Below, one piece after another: positions 21,202-29,391 of a stretch of DNA of 64,000 nt. The notes under the pieces are model-generated. The model was not told the DNA's origin, searched no databases, and worked only from the letters and a program-made list of their open reading frames with translations. The stretch spans positions 567,370 through 631,369 of the forward strand of contig NZ_SKCI01000001.1 in assembly GCF_005434965.1 (NCBI RefSeq), given 5' to 3'. Source of the stretch: Marimonas lutisalis (GTDB lineage: Bacteria; Pseudomonadota; Alphaproteobacteria; Rhodobacterales; Rhodobacteraceae). A program made the translations under genes and the position numbers. How positions within the stretch are numbered: position 1 is the first letter of the stretch; every line of letters begins with the position of its first letter.

Positions 21202-21321
21202 GGTTGCGTGGTCCCCGGCGGTGGCGTTCCGTGACAGAATCGTGACGTTGACACCGCTTAGCATCTCTCTAGGGTCGGGCAAAGCTTTGGCATCCCGACA
21301 GTCGCGCAAAGGACGGAAATT

Positions 21322-21921
21322 GTGGCACATATCGACTATTTTTTCTCCACGCTGAGCCCGTTTGCCTATTTCGCCGGGACGCGGCTGGAGGAGATCGCGG
21401 GCCGGCATGGCGCGGGCATCACCTACAAGCCCTATGACATTCTGGCGCTTTATGACCGGCTGGGCGCGCCGCGCCCGCAGGACCGGCCGCAGGGCCGCAA
21501 GGATTACCGCCTGCAGGAACTGCGCCGGATCTCGAAAAAGACCGGGCTGCCGTTGAACATGCAGCCGGCCTTCTGGCCGACCAACGCAGCACCATCCTCC
21601 TATGCGATCATCGCGGCGCAGAAGGCGGGCGGCGGCGACATGGGCGCGCTGGTGCATGGGCTGTTGCGCGCCTGCTGGGTCGAGGAGAAGGACATTGCCG
21701 ACGACGCGGTGATCGGCGCCTGCCTGGAGGCGGCGGGATTCGACAAGGGGCTGAGTTTTTCCGGGATGCTGTCGGGCGCGGAGGAATACGCGGCCAACCT
21801 GGAAGAGGCGCATACAAGGGGCGTATTCGGCGCGCCTTTCTATATCTGCGACGATGATGAGCGGTTCTGGGGGCAGGACCGGCTGGCCGACCTGGACGCA
21901 CATCTGGCCGGTGAGTTGTGA
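21322..21921 (+). CDS. 2-hydroxychromene-2-carboxylate isomerase-like protein (DsbA family)
   Basis: Thioredoxin-fold glutathione-dependent isomerase family, 199 aa, GTG start at 21322. The N-terminus [17 protein letters not shown] places S-T-L-S where DsbA has CxxC, as in kappa-class GST/NahD enzymes. The cis-proline region and the C-terminal [22 protein letters not shown] are typical. In naphthalene degradation such enzymes isomerise hydroxychromene carboxylate, but here there are no aromatic pathway neighbours, so the substrate is unknown. The stop is followed after one base by the alpha/beta hydrolase ATG, so the pair is an operon. Confidence 0.8.
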   Translation: MAHIDYFFSTLSPFAYFAGTRLEEIAGRHGAGITYKPYDILALYDRLGAPRPQDRPQGRKDYRLQELRRISKKTGLPLNMQPAFWPTNAAPSSYAIIAAQKAGGGDMGALVHGLLRACWVEEKDIADDAVIGACLEAAGFDKGLSFSGMLSGAEEYAANLEEAHTRGVFGAPFYICDDDERFWGQDRLADLDAHLAGEL

Positions 21922-21922
21922 C

Positions 21923-22756
21923 ATGACGCAGGACATGCGGGGCGGTCACCCGACCTATTGGACCGAGTTCGGACAGGGGTCGCGCAAGGCGCTGATGATC
22001 CATTGTTCGCTGGCCCATTCCGGCGCCTGGAAGGGTGTGGCGGGCCTCATGGGCGAGCGGCTGACGATGCGCGCCTATGATCTGCCGGGGCATGGCCGCA
22101 GCGGCGACTGGACGCCCGCGCGCGACATGCAGGAGCTGTCGGTGGCGATGGCGGTGGACGTGATCGGCGCGGACGGGCCGATGGACATCATCGGCCATTC
22201 CTTCGGCGCCACGGTGGGCCTGCGACTGGCGATTGAACGCCCCGACCTGGTGCGGTCGCTGGTGATGATCGAGAGCGTGTTCGTGGCGGCTGCGCTGGCG
22301 GACGACCCGGCGCTGGCCGAGACCCATCATGACATGAACGCGGGCTATATCGAGGCGCTGGAGCGCGGCGACCGGATGGCGGCGGCGAAGTCTTTCATGA
22401 CCGAATGGGGCGACGGGCGACCGTGGGAGGCATTGCCCGATGAACACAAGGCGTTCCTGGCAAGCAAGATCCACCTGATCCAGGCGAACCAGGCCACCGT
22501 GCTGGAGGACCGGCCCGGCATCCTGCGCGACAAGCGGATCGAGGCGCTGGACGTGCCGGCGCTGCTCATTCGGGGGGCCGAGAGCTCGGCCTTCGTGGAG
22601 CCGATCCACGCCGCCATTGTCCGGCGATTGAAGGGATCGCGCGATATTGCGCTGGAGGGGGCGGGGCACATGGTGCCGATCACGCACCCGACCGAGACGG
22701 CGGCGCTGATTTCGGAGTTTCTGGATACGGTACCGGAGCAGCCTGTGGTGGCGTGA
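21923..22756 (+). CDS. Alpha/beta hydrolase
   Basis: Cytoplasmic alpha/beta-fold hydrolase, 277 aa from ATG 21923 directly after the isomerase stop. The nucleophile elbow is GHSFG with S93. The oxyanion region is [15 protein letters not shown], the acid is in the [11 protein letters not shown] region, and the histidine is in [11 protein letters not shown] near the end. The lid region is helical. The substrate is not known. It is followed by a short repeat at 22763 and a convergent threonine aldolase gene. Confidence 0.85.
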   Translation: MTQDMRGGHPTYWTEFGQGSRKALMIHCSLAHSGAWKGVAGLMGERLTMRAYDLPGHGRSGDWTPARDMQELSVAMAVDVIGADGPMDIIGHSFGATVGLRLAIERPDLVRSLVMIESVFVAAALADDPALAETHHDMNAGYIEALERGDRMAAAKSFMTEWGDGRPWEALPDEHKAFLASKIHLIQANQATVLEDRPGILRDKRIEALDVPALLIRGAESSAFVEPIHAAIVRRLKGSRDIALEGAGHMVPITHPTETAALISEFLDTVPEQPVVA

Positions 22757-22762
22757 GGTTGT

Positions 22763-22810
22763 GGGGGCCAGCCCCACACCCCCGGGATATTTGGGGCAAG
22801 ATAAAGGGGC
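22763..22810 (+). repeat. CCCCGGGATATTT intergenic repeat, copy 1
   Basis: GGGGGCCAGCCCC, then ACACCCCCGGGATATTT, then GGGGCAAGATAAAGGGGC. The same element occurs at 43360-43439 (with an insertion) and at 63852-63900. It sits between the convergent stops of the hydrolase and ltaE genes. The G5-CC-A-GCCCC part can form a hairpin. Confidence 0.8.
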
Positions 22811-22818
22811 TGGTGTGT

Positions 22819-23865
22819 TTAGCCTATTGCCGTTTCGATGAAGCGGTCGATGGTGGCGTCGGTGACCGACCAGTCGCAGACAAGGCGCGCGGGCAGGGGT
22901 TCGTCGGGATCGCCCGATGTCACGTCGCCGGCCATGATGTAGTAGACCGCGCCGGCGGCCTGCAGGCGCTGGTGCGTGGCGCGCGGCATGTGCAGGAAGA
23001 TGATATTGGCCTGCGGCTCAAAATCGAAGCTGACGCCGGGCAGGTCGCGCAGACCGGCCGCGAGCCGGGCGCAGGCGGCATTGGCGCTTGTGGCGTTGCG
23101 GGTCCAGAGATCATCGGCGAGATAGGCCTGCATCTGCGCCGAGAGGTAGCGGTGTTTCGAGAAGAGGTGACCGCCGCGTTTGCGCCGCAGTTCGAACTCC
23201 CAGGCGTGGGCGGGATCGAAGAAGATCACCGCTTCGACACCCATGCAGCCGTTTTTCGTGCCGCCGAACGAGACCGCGTCGATCCCGGCCTTCCAGGTCA
23301 TCTCAGCGGGCGTGCAGCCGAGCGCGGCAAGCGCATTGGCGAAACGCGCGCCGTCGAGATGGGTGTTGAGGCCGTATTCGCGAGCGACGGCGGTGAGTGC
23401 GTTGAGCTCCTCAAGCGAATGGACCTGGCCGCGTTCGGTGACCTGGGTGATCGAGACCGGGCCACGTTGGGGGCCGTGGACGCCGCGGGTTTCCTCGCCC
23501 TCGATGGCGGCGCGGAGCGCGTCGGGCGTCATCTTGTCCTCGGTACCCGCGAGGGTGAGCTTGGCGCCGCCGGTGTAGAATTCGGGGGCGTTACACTCGT
23601 CTTCGTGGATATGCGCGGTGGGCGAACAGAAGATCGTTTCCCAGGGGTTGGTCAGCGTGGCGAGCGCAAGAGAATTCGCCGTGGTGCCGGTGGCGACCAG
23701 ATGGATGCTGGCCAGCGGCGCCTCGAAGATCTCGCGCAGCTGCGCGCGGACTTCGTCCATGATCGCGTCGGCGCCATAGCCCATGGCATAGCCTTCGTTT
23801 GCGCGGGTGAGCGCTGCGAGGATTTCGGGGTTGGCAGGGCCGCCATTGTCGGAAGCAAAGAACAT
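22819..23865 (-). CDS. ltaE: Low-specificity L-threonine aldolase
   Basis: PLP enzyme that cleaves threonine or allo-threonine to glycine and acetaldehyde. 348 aa, usual length. FFASDNGGPANPEIL is the conserved N-terminus. The PLP phosphate site is ATGTTANSLAL, the aspartate is in HLDGARFANAL, and the Schiff-base lysine is K204 in SFGGTKNG. The ATG overlaps the stop of the upstream ycgN by one base (TGATG on this strand), making ribF-ycgN-ltaE a likely operon. Confidence 0.92.
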   Translation of the reverse strand: MFFASDNGGPANPEILAALTRANEGYAMGYGADAIMDEVRAQLREIFEAPLASIHLVATGTTANSLALATLTNPWETIFCSPTAHIHEDECNAPEFYTGGAKLTLAGTEDKMTPDALRAAIEGEETRGVHGPQRGPVSITQVTERGQVHSLEELNALTAVAREYGLNTHLDGARFANALAALGCTPAEMTWKAGIDAVSFGGTKNGCMGVEAVIFFDPAHAWEFELRRKRGGHLFSKHRYLSAQMQAYLADDLWTRNATSANAACARLAAGLRDLPGVSFDFEPQANIIFLHMPRATHQRLQAAGAVYYIMAGDVTSGDPDEPLPARLVCDWSVTDATIDRFIETAIG

Positions 23866-24335
23866 CAGGTCGGCTCCTCTATGATGTGATCTTCCCAGTC
23901 GTCTTCGTCGATTTCGAATTCGGGCACGGTGCGGTGGCGCATCGACACGCCGGCATCATGCACCGATTGCGCGGTACCTGAAAGCAGCGGGTGCCAGTCG
24001 GGCAGGGGATCGCCCTGCCACAAGAGTTTGTAGGCGCAGGTCTGCGGCAACCAGTAGGCGTGTTTCTCGATCGTCGAGGGATCGAGGGTGATGCATTCGG
24101 GCACGAATTGATGGCGGATCTCGTATTGCGCGCAGCGGCAGGTTTCGTCGTCGAAGAGCCGGCAAGCGACGCGGGTGAGGGCCACTTCGCCGGTATCGGC
24201 GTCCTCGAGCTTGTTCAGGCAGCACTTGCCGCAGCCGTCGCAGAGCGCCTCCCATTCCTTGCGGGTCAGGCGTGAAAGCGGCGTGGTTTCCCAGAAGCGC
24301 GGGCGCAGGCCGGTGCGGTCGATCGGGTCGCTCAT
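23865..24335 (-). CDS. ycgN: YcgN family cysteine cluster protein (UPF0260)
   Basis: Cytosolic protein of 156 aa, start at 24335 (MSDPIDRTGLRPRFWE), overlapping the ribF stop as ATGA. An 11-codon longer frame exists but lies inside ribF. The cysteine pattern CDGCGKCC near residue 31, followed by CRLFDDETCRC, is typical of the YkgJ/YcgN zinc or iron chelating cluster. The family's biochemical role is unknown. Co-transcription with riboflavin kinase and threonine aldolase is suggested by the overlaps at both ends. Confidence 0.9.
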   Translation of the reverse strand: MSDPIDRTGLRPRFWETTPLSRLTRKEWEALCDGCGKCCLNKLEDADTGEVALTRVACRLFDDETCRCAQYEIRHQFVPECITLDPSTIEKHAYWLPQTCAYKLLWQGDPLPDWHPLLSGTAQSVHDAGVSMRHRTVPEFEIDEDDWEDHIIEEPT

Positions 24336-25270
24336 ATGCTTTTCAGGATCTCGCGGGCGCGGGCGCAATCGGCATCCATCTGGGCGATCAGCGCATCGAG
24401 GCTGTCGAATTTTTCCTCGGGGCGGAGATAGTCGACAAGGCCGATGGAGACGGTCGCGCCGTAAAGATCGCCGGAGAAGTCGAAGAGGAAGGTTTCGAGG
24501 TTGGGCTTGTTCACGCCGAACATCGGGCGCACGCCCATCGAGGCGGCGCCGTGGTAGCTGCCCTTGTGGGGGCCATCGAGCACGTCGGCCAAGACGGCAT
24601 AGACGCCGAAACGGGGCGGGTGCAGGCCGTCGATCGACATGTTGGCGGTGGGATAGCCCAGTTCGCGGCCGCGCTGATCGCCGCGGATCACGCGGCCTTC
24701 GATCCGGTGCCAGTGGCCCAGCATCGCGGCGGCGTCGCGTGGGCGGCCCTCGGACAACGCGTTGCGGATGGCGGTGGAGGACACCTGTTCGCCGTTGCCT
24801 TCCAGCAGTTCGGCGATGGTGACACCAAAACCCATTTCCGCGCCGAAGCGCAGGAGATCCTCGACATTGCCGGCGCGGCCCTTGCCAAAGCAGAAATCGG
24901 CGCCGACGACCACGTGCCGGAGGCCCAAACCATCGGTGATGACCTTGCGCGCGAACTCGTCCGGCGTGAGCGCCGAGAGCGCGGCGTTGAAATTGAGCTC
25001 GTAGAGCCGTTCGACGCCGAGCTTTTCGAGCCGGTGGGCGCGGGCGGCGGCGCTCATCAGGCGGAAGGGCGGGGCGTCGGGGGCGAAGTATTCGCGGGGG
25101 TGCGGCTCGAAAGTGACGATGCCCAGGGGCGCGCCGGTCTGCGCGCCTGCGTTGCGCGCGATGTCGATCACCGACTGGTGGCCCAAATGCACGCCATCGA
25201 AATTGCCGATGGCGGCAGAGGCGCCCTTGTCGGCGGCGTCAACGAATTGATAGTCGCGGATGATACGCAT
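24332..25270 (-). CDS. ribF: Bifunctional riboflavin kinase / FAD synthetase
   Basis: Converts riboflavin to FMN and FMN to FAD. 312 aa. The N-terminal FAD synthetase nucleotidyltransferase domain has AIGNFDGVHLGHQSV near residue 21 and the later SSTAIRNALSEG motif. The C-terminal riboflavin kinase domain (from about residue 180) contains GRELGYPTANMSID and GVRPMFG. It is the first gene of the leftward ribF-ycgN-ltaE set, with a four-base overlap with ycgN. Confidence 0.95.
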   Translation of the reverse strand: MRIIRDYQFVDAADKGASAAIGNFDGVHLGHQSVIDIARNAGAQTGAPLGIVTFEPHPREYFAPDAPPFRLMSAAARAHRLEKLGVERLYELNFNAALSALTPDEFARKVITDGLGLRHVVVGADFCFGKGRAGNVEDLLRFGAEMGFGVTIAELLEGNGEQVSSTAIRNALSEGRPRDAAAMLGHWHRIEGRVIRGDQRGRELGYPTANMSIDGLHPPRFGVYAVLADVLDGPHKGSYHGAASMGVRPMFGVNKPNLETFLFDFSGDLYGATVSIGLVDYLRPEEKFDSLDALIAQMDADCARAREILKSI

Positions 25271-25327
25271 GAAGGCTGGTTAGCGGCCTGTCGCGACGGG
25301 TGCAAGTACGGATGCTTTTGCGGCGTG

Positions 25328-25771
25328 TCAGTCGAACTTGCCCGAGGGGGCGAGCACGGTGGCCTCGCCGATCAGGACCTTCTTGCCGTTGACCATGCAG
25401 CGGCAATCGAGCTGCACCCGGCGCTTGGCGTGGTCGATGCCGATCACCTCGACCTCGGCCAGGACGGTGTCGCCGGGGCGCACGGGGGCGAGGAACTTGA
25501 GCGTCTGGCCCATGTAGACGGTGCCGTGGCCCGGGAGCTGTTCGCCGATCACCGCGGAGATGAGCCCGGCGGTAAGCATGCCGTGGGCGATGCGGCCTTC
25601 GAAGATGGTGTCGTTGGCGTAATCGTCATCGAGATGCACCGGGTTCCGATCGGTCGAGACCTGGGCGAACATCTCGATATCTTCGTCGGTGACCACTTTG
25701 CGCAGGTGGCGCGTCATCCCCATCTCGATTTCCTCGATGGTGATGGTTCCGCGTGGCAGGTTATCCAACAT
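25328..25771 (-). CDS. MaoC family (R)-hydratase-like protein
   Basis: Hot-dog fold hydratase of 147 aa. Start chosen at 25771 (MLDNLPRGTITIEEIEMG), preceded by GGAGGGCGG at good spacing; an upstream extension of 33 codons is unlike the family. The hydratase 2 motif is in STDRNPVHLDDDYA with FEGRIAHGMLTAGL (catalytic Asp and His). Related enzymes are R-specific enoyl-CoA hydratases or 3-hydroxybutyryl-CoA dehydratases that feed polyhydroxyalkanoate or acyl-CoA metabolism. The stop lies 57 bases before the ribF start on the same strand. Confidence 0.85.
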   Translation of the reverse strand: MLDNLPRGTITIEEIEMGMTRHLRKVVTDEDIEMFAQVSTDRNPVHLDDDYANDTIFEGRIAHGMLTAGLISAVIGEQLPGHGTVYMGQTLKFLAPVRPGDTVLAEVEVIGIDHAKRRVQLDCRCMVNGKKVLIGEATVLAPSGKFD

Positions 25772-25876
25772 TCCGCCCTCCAAAGGCTCCGGCTTTGCGC
25801 AATTTTCGGACGCTGACGCGCCCGGTGTTGGAACTTTATTACTTTGCAGGCGCAGAAAATCAAGCCCCAAATTGGC

Positions 25877-26752
25877 CTAGCGCAGTTGCCCGATCGCGTA
25901 GGAAGGAGAGATCATTTCCTTTTCAATATAGGCGTTTAGCGCATCCGGATCGGGCTGATGCGACGTTTTGGTGATCTCGCGGGCGAGCCCGCCGGTGATG
26001 AAGAGAGAATCGATGTCCTCGCCCATCGCCCCCTGGATGTCGGTGTGCAGCCCGTCGCCGATGGCCAGAATGCGCGAGTCGGGCACGGATTTGCCGAGGC
26101 TTGCCATGCGGCGGCGTGCCAGATCATAGATCGGCGGGTGGGGTTTGCCGAAATAGAGGCTTTCGCCCCCCATTTCCGTATAAAGTCGCCCCAGCGCCCC
26201 GGCGCACCATTCGCGCCGTTCGCCGCGGTCGACCACGATATCGGGGTTGGCGCAGAGCAGTTTCAGGCCCTTCTGCTTGGCATAGAGGAAATCGGGGCGG
26301 TTTACGTCCGGGTCGGCCATCGGGTCGAAGGGGCCGCAGCAGACGATGCCCTCGGCCTCGGGCAGCGGGACGAGCTGGATATCGACCGGATCGTCGATCA
26401 CTTCGAGCGGTTCGAAGAATTCCTCGTCGCGTGCCCACTCGCCCATGAAATAGACCTTCTGGCCGACCACGCCGCGGAACATGGCAGCGCGGGCGGAATC
26501 GCCGGAGGTGGCGATTACGTCCCAGCTGTCGCGGGCGACGCCAAACCCGTCGAGCTGCACCGCGACGCCGGCGCGCGGTTTGGGCGAGTTGGTGACCAGC
26601 ACCACGGTGCCGCCCTTGCGGCGATACTCTTGCAATGCGGCGACGGCGGAGGGGATGGCACGGACCCCGTCATGCACGCAGCCCCACAGATCGACGAAGA
26701 TAACGTCGTAACGGTCAGAGATGTCGGAAAGGGCATTGATGATGCGTGTCAT
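25877..26752 (-). CDS. HAD superfamily class IIA hydrolase, TIGR01459 type
   Basis: Phosphatase-like protein of 291 aa, start at 26752 (MTRIINALSDISDRYDVIF). The in-frame stretch up to 26875 lacks similarity. HAD motif I is FVDLWGCVHDG, motif II VLVTNSPKP and motif III/IV FGKPHPPIYDLA with AIGDGLHTDIQGA. This matches the alphaproteobacterial family TIGR01459, which is related to NagD-type sugar phosphatases; the substrate is unknown. It lies 105 bases upstream of the MaoC gene start on the same strand. Confidence 0.88.
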   Translation of the reverse strand: MTRIINALSDISDRYDVIFVDLWGCVHDGVRAIPSAVAALQEYRRKGGTVVLVTNSPKPRAGVAVQLDGFGVARDSWDVIATSGDSARAAMFRGVVGQKVYFMGEWARDEEFFEPLEVIDDPVDIQLVPLPEAEGIVCCGPFDPMADPDVNRPDFLYAKQKGLKLLCANPDIVVDRGERREWCAGALGRLYTEMGGESLYFGKPHPPIYDLARRRMASLGKSVPDSRILAIGDGLHTDIQGAMGEDIDSLFITGGLAREITKTSHQPDPDALNAYIEKEMISPSYAIGQLR

Positions 26753-26995
26753 GAGCTGGGTCGTTCTCCTGATTTGCGTCCTTCCATCTATGACGCAGTG
26801 CCCGGGGCTTGGCCACCGGGAATCGGCAAGTGGAATGCGCAGGATTCTGCGAAAAGCTGTGCGGAAAATGGCCATAAACGAATGGCTTAAAGCGCAGCTT
26901 TAGAGAGGCAGTTTAGGACGCCCTTCTATTTTCGGCCACAATTCGGGGATAGCCATCGGGGCACGCACAACAACTGAAAAACACGAGGTAACACA

Positions 26996-27364
26996 ATGAA
27001 AACACTTATTCTTGGGGCAGTCGCCACGATCGCACTTGCAGGTCCTCTTATGGCTGCGCATGCCAATCCTTGGGCAACCGATGACGATACGGTTCTGTCG
27101 AAAGAGCATGATGACAACCAGGCCCGCAGCATCGGCACGCCGGGCGAAGACGAGATGCTGGGCAACATGGTGCAGAACGTCAGCCCGCTGGCCGGAAGCG
27201 GCGCCGCGGGGCGCGGCGGCGAAGGTGATGGCTCCGGTGGGGGCAGTACCGGCGCAGGTGGAGGCGCCGGAGCAGGTGGTGCAGCTGGCGCTGGCAACGG
27301 GGGTGGCCACGGTGGCGGCGGAAATGGTGGCGGCCAAGGCGGCGGTGGCCACGGTCGCAACTAA
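26996..27364 (+). CDS. Small secreted glycine-rich protein
   Basis: Protein of 122 aa with a clear signal peptide (MKTLILGAVATIALAGPLMA, cleavage after AHA). A mature acidic segment (WATDDDTVLSKEHDD, GTPGEDEMLGNMVQ) is followed from residue ~65 by a tail of Gly, Ala, Asn and His (GGGHGGGGNGGG). ATG at 26996 is preceded by GAGGTAACAC. It is followed immediately by a strong terminator, so it is monocistronic. No family was recognised. The tail could bind metal or be structurally disordered; this is inference. Confidence 0.7.
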   Translation: MKTLILGAVATIALAGPLMAAHANPWATDDDTVLSKEHDDNQARSIGTPGEDEMLGNMVQNVSPLAGSGAAGRGGEGDGSGGGSTGAGGGAGAGGAAGAGNGGGHGGGGNGGGQGGGGHGRN

Positions 27365-27387
27365 GCCCGGGCAAGACTTGTCGAAGG

Positions 27388-27420
27388 CACCCGCGGTTTC
27401 GTCCGCGGGTGTTTTCTTTT
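27388..27420 (+). terminator. Rho-independent terminator
   Basis: CACCCGCGG and CCGCGGGTG form a nine-pair stem around TTTCGT, followed by TTTTCTTTT. It lies 24 bases after the Gly-rich gene stop, and the convergent SGNH esterase stop is directly beyond. Confidence 0.9.
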
Positions 27421-27425
27421 CGCGC

Positions 27426-28139
27426 TCAGGCGAGGGTGGGATGATCGCGCAGCTCCTGTGCGAGCAGGCCCGCCCAAAGGCGATAGGCTGGTTCGCTGGG
27501 ATGAAAGCCGTCTTCGGCGACATAGGCCGCGTCGAAGGGTAGATCGAGCGGCACGTGAGTGAGATCCGGGTCGCCCGCGCAGAGCCCCGCCAGGGCGGTG
27601 TTGAAGCGCCGGGCGGTGCGCCCCATCGTCCAGCGTAGCGGTTGCGGCAGAAGCGGGAAATGGCCCATCGGCGGCAGGCCCGAGCGCAGGATGAGGCGCG
27701 TCCCATGCCGTTCGCGCAGCGTATCGTGCAATGCCCGTTGCCCGGCCAGCCAGCGCGGGAGCGGCACCGACCGGGTGACATCGTTGACTCCGATCGCGAT
27801 GATCGCGACGTCGAATTTGGTTGTATCTTCAATGGTCTGCAGGCGGTGCAGGCTGTTGCGCGTGGTGTCGCCGGTGCGGGCGAGCAGGCGCCAGTCGAGC
27901 GCGTATTCGGTGGAAAGCAGGCTGCCCAGCTGCCCCGAGAGGGCGCGGGCCTGATCCGTTGCGCCAACGCCGGCGGCGGAACTGTCGCCAAGGATCAGAA
28001 GGCGCAAGGGCGCGCCGGTGCCGATGCGGCCCTGCCGCGGGCCGGGCGGTTCCGGCAGGATGAGCGCGCGGCGCCGGACCTGCAGGGCCTGGGCCACGAG
28101 CAGAGGCGCGAGGGTGATCTTGGCCAGCGTGTCGATCAT
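27426..28139 (-). CDS. SGNH/GDSL family esterase
   Basis: Predicted serine esterase of 237 aa. Block I is LLILGDSSAAGVG with nucleophile S53, block III is IIAIGVNDVT (N119), and block V is EDGFHPS with D210 and H213, so the catalytic set is complete. The N-terminal ~25 residues are hydrophobic and then basic (LAPLLVAQALQVRRR), perhaps a membrane anchor. The substrate is unknown; lipids and acylated sugars are common for this family. Convergent with the Gly-rich protein gene. Confidence 0.86.
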   Translation of the reverse strand: MIDTLAKITLAPLLVAQALQVRRRALILPEPPGPRQGRIGTGAPLRLLILGDSSAAGVGATDQARALSGQLGSLLSTEYALDWRLLARTGDTTRNSLHRLQTIEDTTKFDVAIIAIGVNDVTRSVPLPRWLAGQRALHDTLRERHGTRLILRSGLPPMGHFPLLPQPLRWTMGRTARRFNTALAGLCAGDPDLTHVPLDLPFDAAYVAEDGFHPSEPAYRLWAGLLAQELRDHPTLA

Positions 28140-28156
28140 GAGGCCCCCGGAAATGA

Positions 28157-28185
28157 CGAAAGGGCGCCGATGCGGCGCCCTTTCG
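28157..28185 (-). terminator. Terminator downstream of ppaC
   Basis: A perfect 13-bp stem, CGAAAGGGCGCCG / CGGCGCCCTTTCG, with a three-base loop lies between the ppaC stop (28203) and the start of the SGNH gene. On the leftward strand no long T-run follows, so it may be a weak terminator or an RNA-stabilising hairpin. Confidence 0.65.
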
Positions 28186-28202
28186 TGCGGGATTTCAACA
28201 GA

Positions 28203-29123
28203 TTACACCGCCAGGTTCGGGATGATCTGCTTTTTGCGCGACATGACGCCGGGCAGCACCACGGTGTCGCCGCTCGCATCTGCGCCAAAGCTTTTCTTGG
28301 CGACGGTTTTCACCAGGTCGTTCGGCACCAGCAGCGTGGCCTCTTCGTTCAGGATGTCGACGACGAAAAGCAGGACCTGGTCAACGCCGTCTTCTTTCGC
28401 CACATCCGCCATCGAGGCCATCAGGCTGTCCTTGCGGTCGAGCACGGTGGCGGGGGCGGTGGTTTCCAGCACCGAGACGCGGAACTTGGTGCCCGAAACC
28501 TCGTATTCCTTGCTGTCCATGCGGATCAGCTCGGCATCGGAGAAGGCCGACACGTCGGATTTGGCGGCGAACATCTCGGCGGCGTAGTCGGGGATCGAGA
28601 TGCCGAGGTCGGCGGCCAGTTTCTCGGCTACTTCGCGGTCGTGATCTGTGGTGGTCGGGCTGCGGAATTCCAGCGTATCGCTGAGAATGCAGGTAAGCGC
28701 CGCGCCTTTCATGTCATCCGGCATCTTGCTGTAATCATTGCCGATCTTGTCGATCATGATCGTCGCCGTGCAGGCCAGCGGGCGGATGGTGATGTCGATG
28801 GGGCCGCGGGTTTCGAGGCCGCCGACGAGTTTGTGGTGGTCGATGATCTCGCGCACGTCCGCGCCGTTGATGTTGGCGGGCAGCTCGGCGGGGTTGTTGG
28901 TGTCGACGACAACGCAGGGCTGGTCGTCGGCGACGTCGGAGATGATCTCGGGCTTGTCGAGCATCCAGCGCGTCAGCATGAAGGCCGCCTCGGTGTTGGG
29001 TTCACCCAGAAGAACAGGTTCGGCCTCCACCCCTTTGATTTCATTGAGATACCAGGCCCAGAGAATGGGCGATCCGGTGGAGTCGGTGTCGGGCGATTTA
29101 TGGCCGAAAACAAGCGTGGTCAT
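28203..29123 (-). CDS. ppaC: Manganese-dependent inorganic pyrophosphatase (family II)
   Basis: DHH-family enzyme that hydrolyses pyrophosphate. 306 aa. The metal motif VFGHKSPDTDS is at the N-terminus, DTNNPAELP follows, and the DHH motif is in EIIDHHKLVGG. The DHHA2 domain forms the C-terminus (SVLETTAPATVLDRKDSLMA). No CBS domain insert is present, so it is the constitutive form. A copy of the 108-bp repeat lies 108 bases upstream of its start. Confidence 0.95.
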   Translation of the reverse strand: MTTLVFGHKSPDTDSTGSPILWAWYLNEIKGVEAEPVLLGEPNTEAAFMLTRWMLDKPEIISDVADDQPCVVVDTNNPAELPANINGADVREIIDHHKLVGGLETRGPIDITIRPLACTATIMIDKIGNDYSKMPDDMKGAALTCILSDTLEFRSPTTTDHDREVAEKLAADLGISIPDYAAEMFAAKSDVSAFSDAELIRMDSKEYEVSGTKFRVSVLETTAPATVLDRKDSLMASMADVAKEDGVDQVLLFVVDILNEEATLLVPNDLVKTVAKKSFGADASGDTVVLPGVMSRKKQIIPNLAV

Positions 29124-29230
29124 GGCGGGTCAGTCCTTCGGAAATCGTGAATTTGCGCGCCTTATAGGCCGCGCGGGCGCGCTTGTCACGGGGGGCTGGG
29201 GCGCGAATTTGCCGCGCTGCGGCATGGGTG

Positions 29231-29338
29231 GGTTAACGCCACCGCGCGGTCGAAAATCGGGGGGTGATCTGCGTGCACCCCCCGGCTGCCTTCCGGCTGC
29301 CGGGGAAATCGGCCCGGGTTAACGCGCGTTAAGGTTAA
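29231..29338 (+). repeat. 108-bp intergenic repeat, copy B
   Basis: Aligns without gaps to 8483-8590 with about 15 mismatches. The terminal GGTTAACGCC, the GGGGGGTG/CACCCCCC stem and the terminal TTAACGCGCGTTAA-GG-TTAA block are conserved exactly; differences cluster in the loops and spacers. It lies between the divergent starts of ppaC (29123) and the DUF2161 gene (29392). Confidence 0.85.
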
Positions 29339-29391
29339 CGCGGCGCGCGGCGGGGCTTTCGCAAGGGGCACACGGCGGCTAGTCTCGCGCC

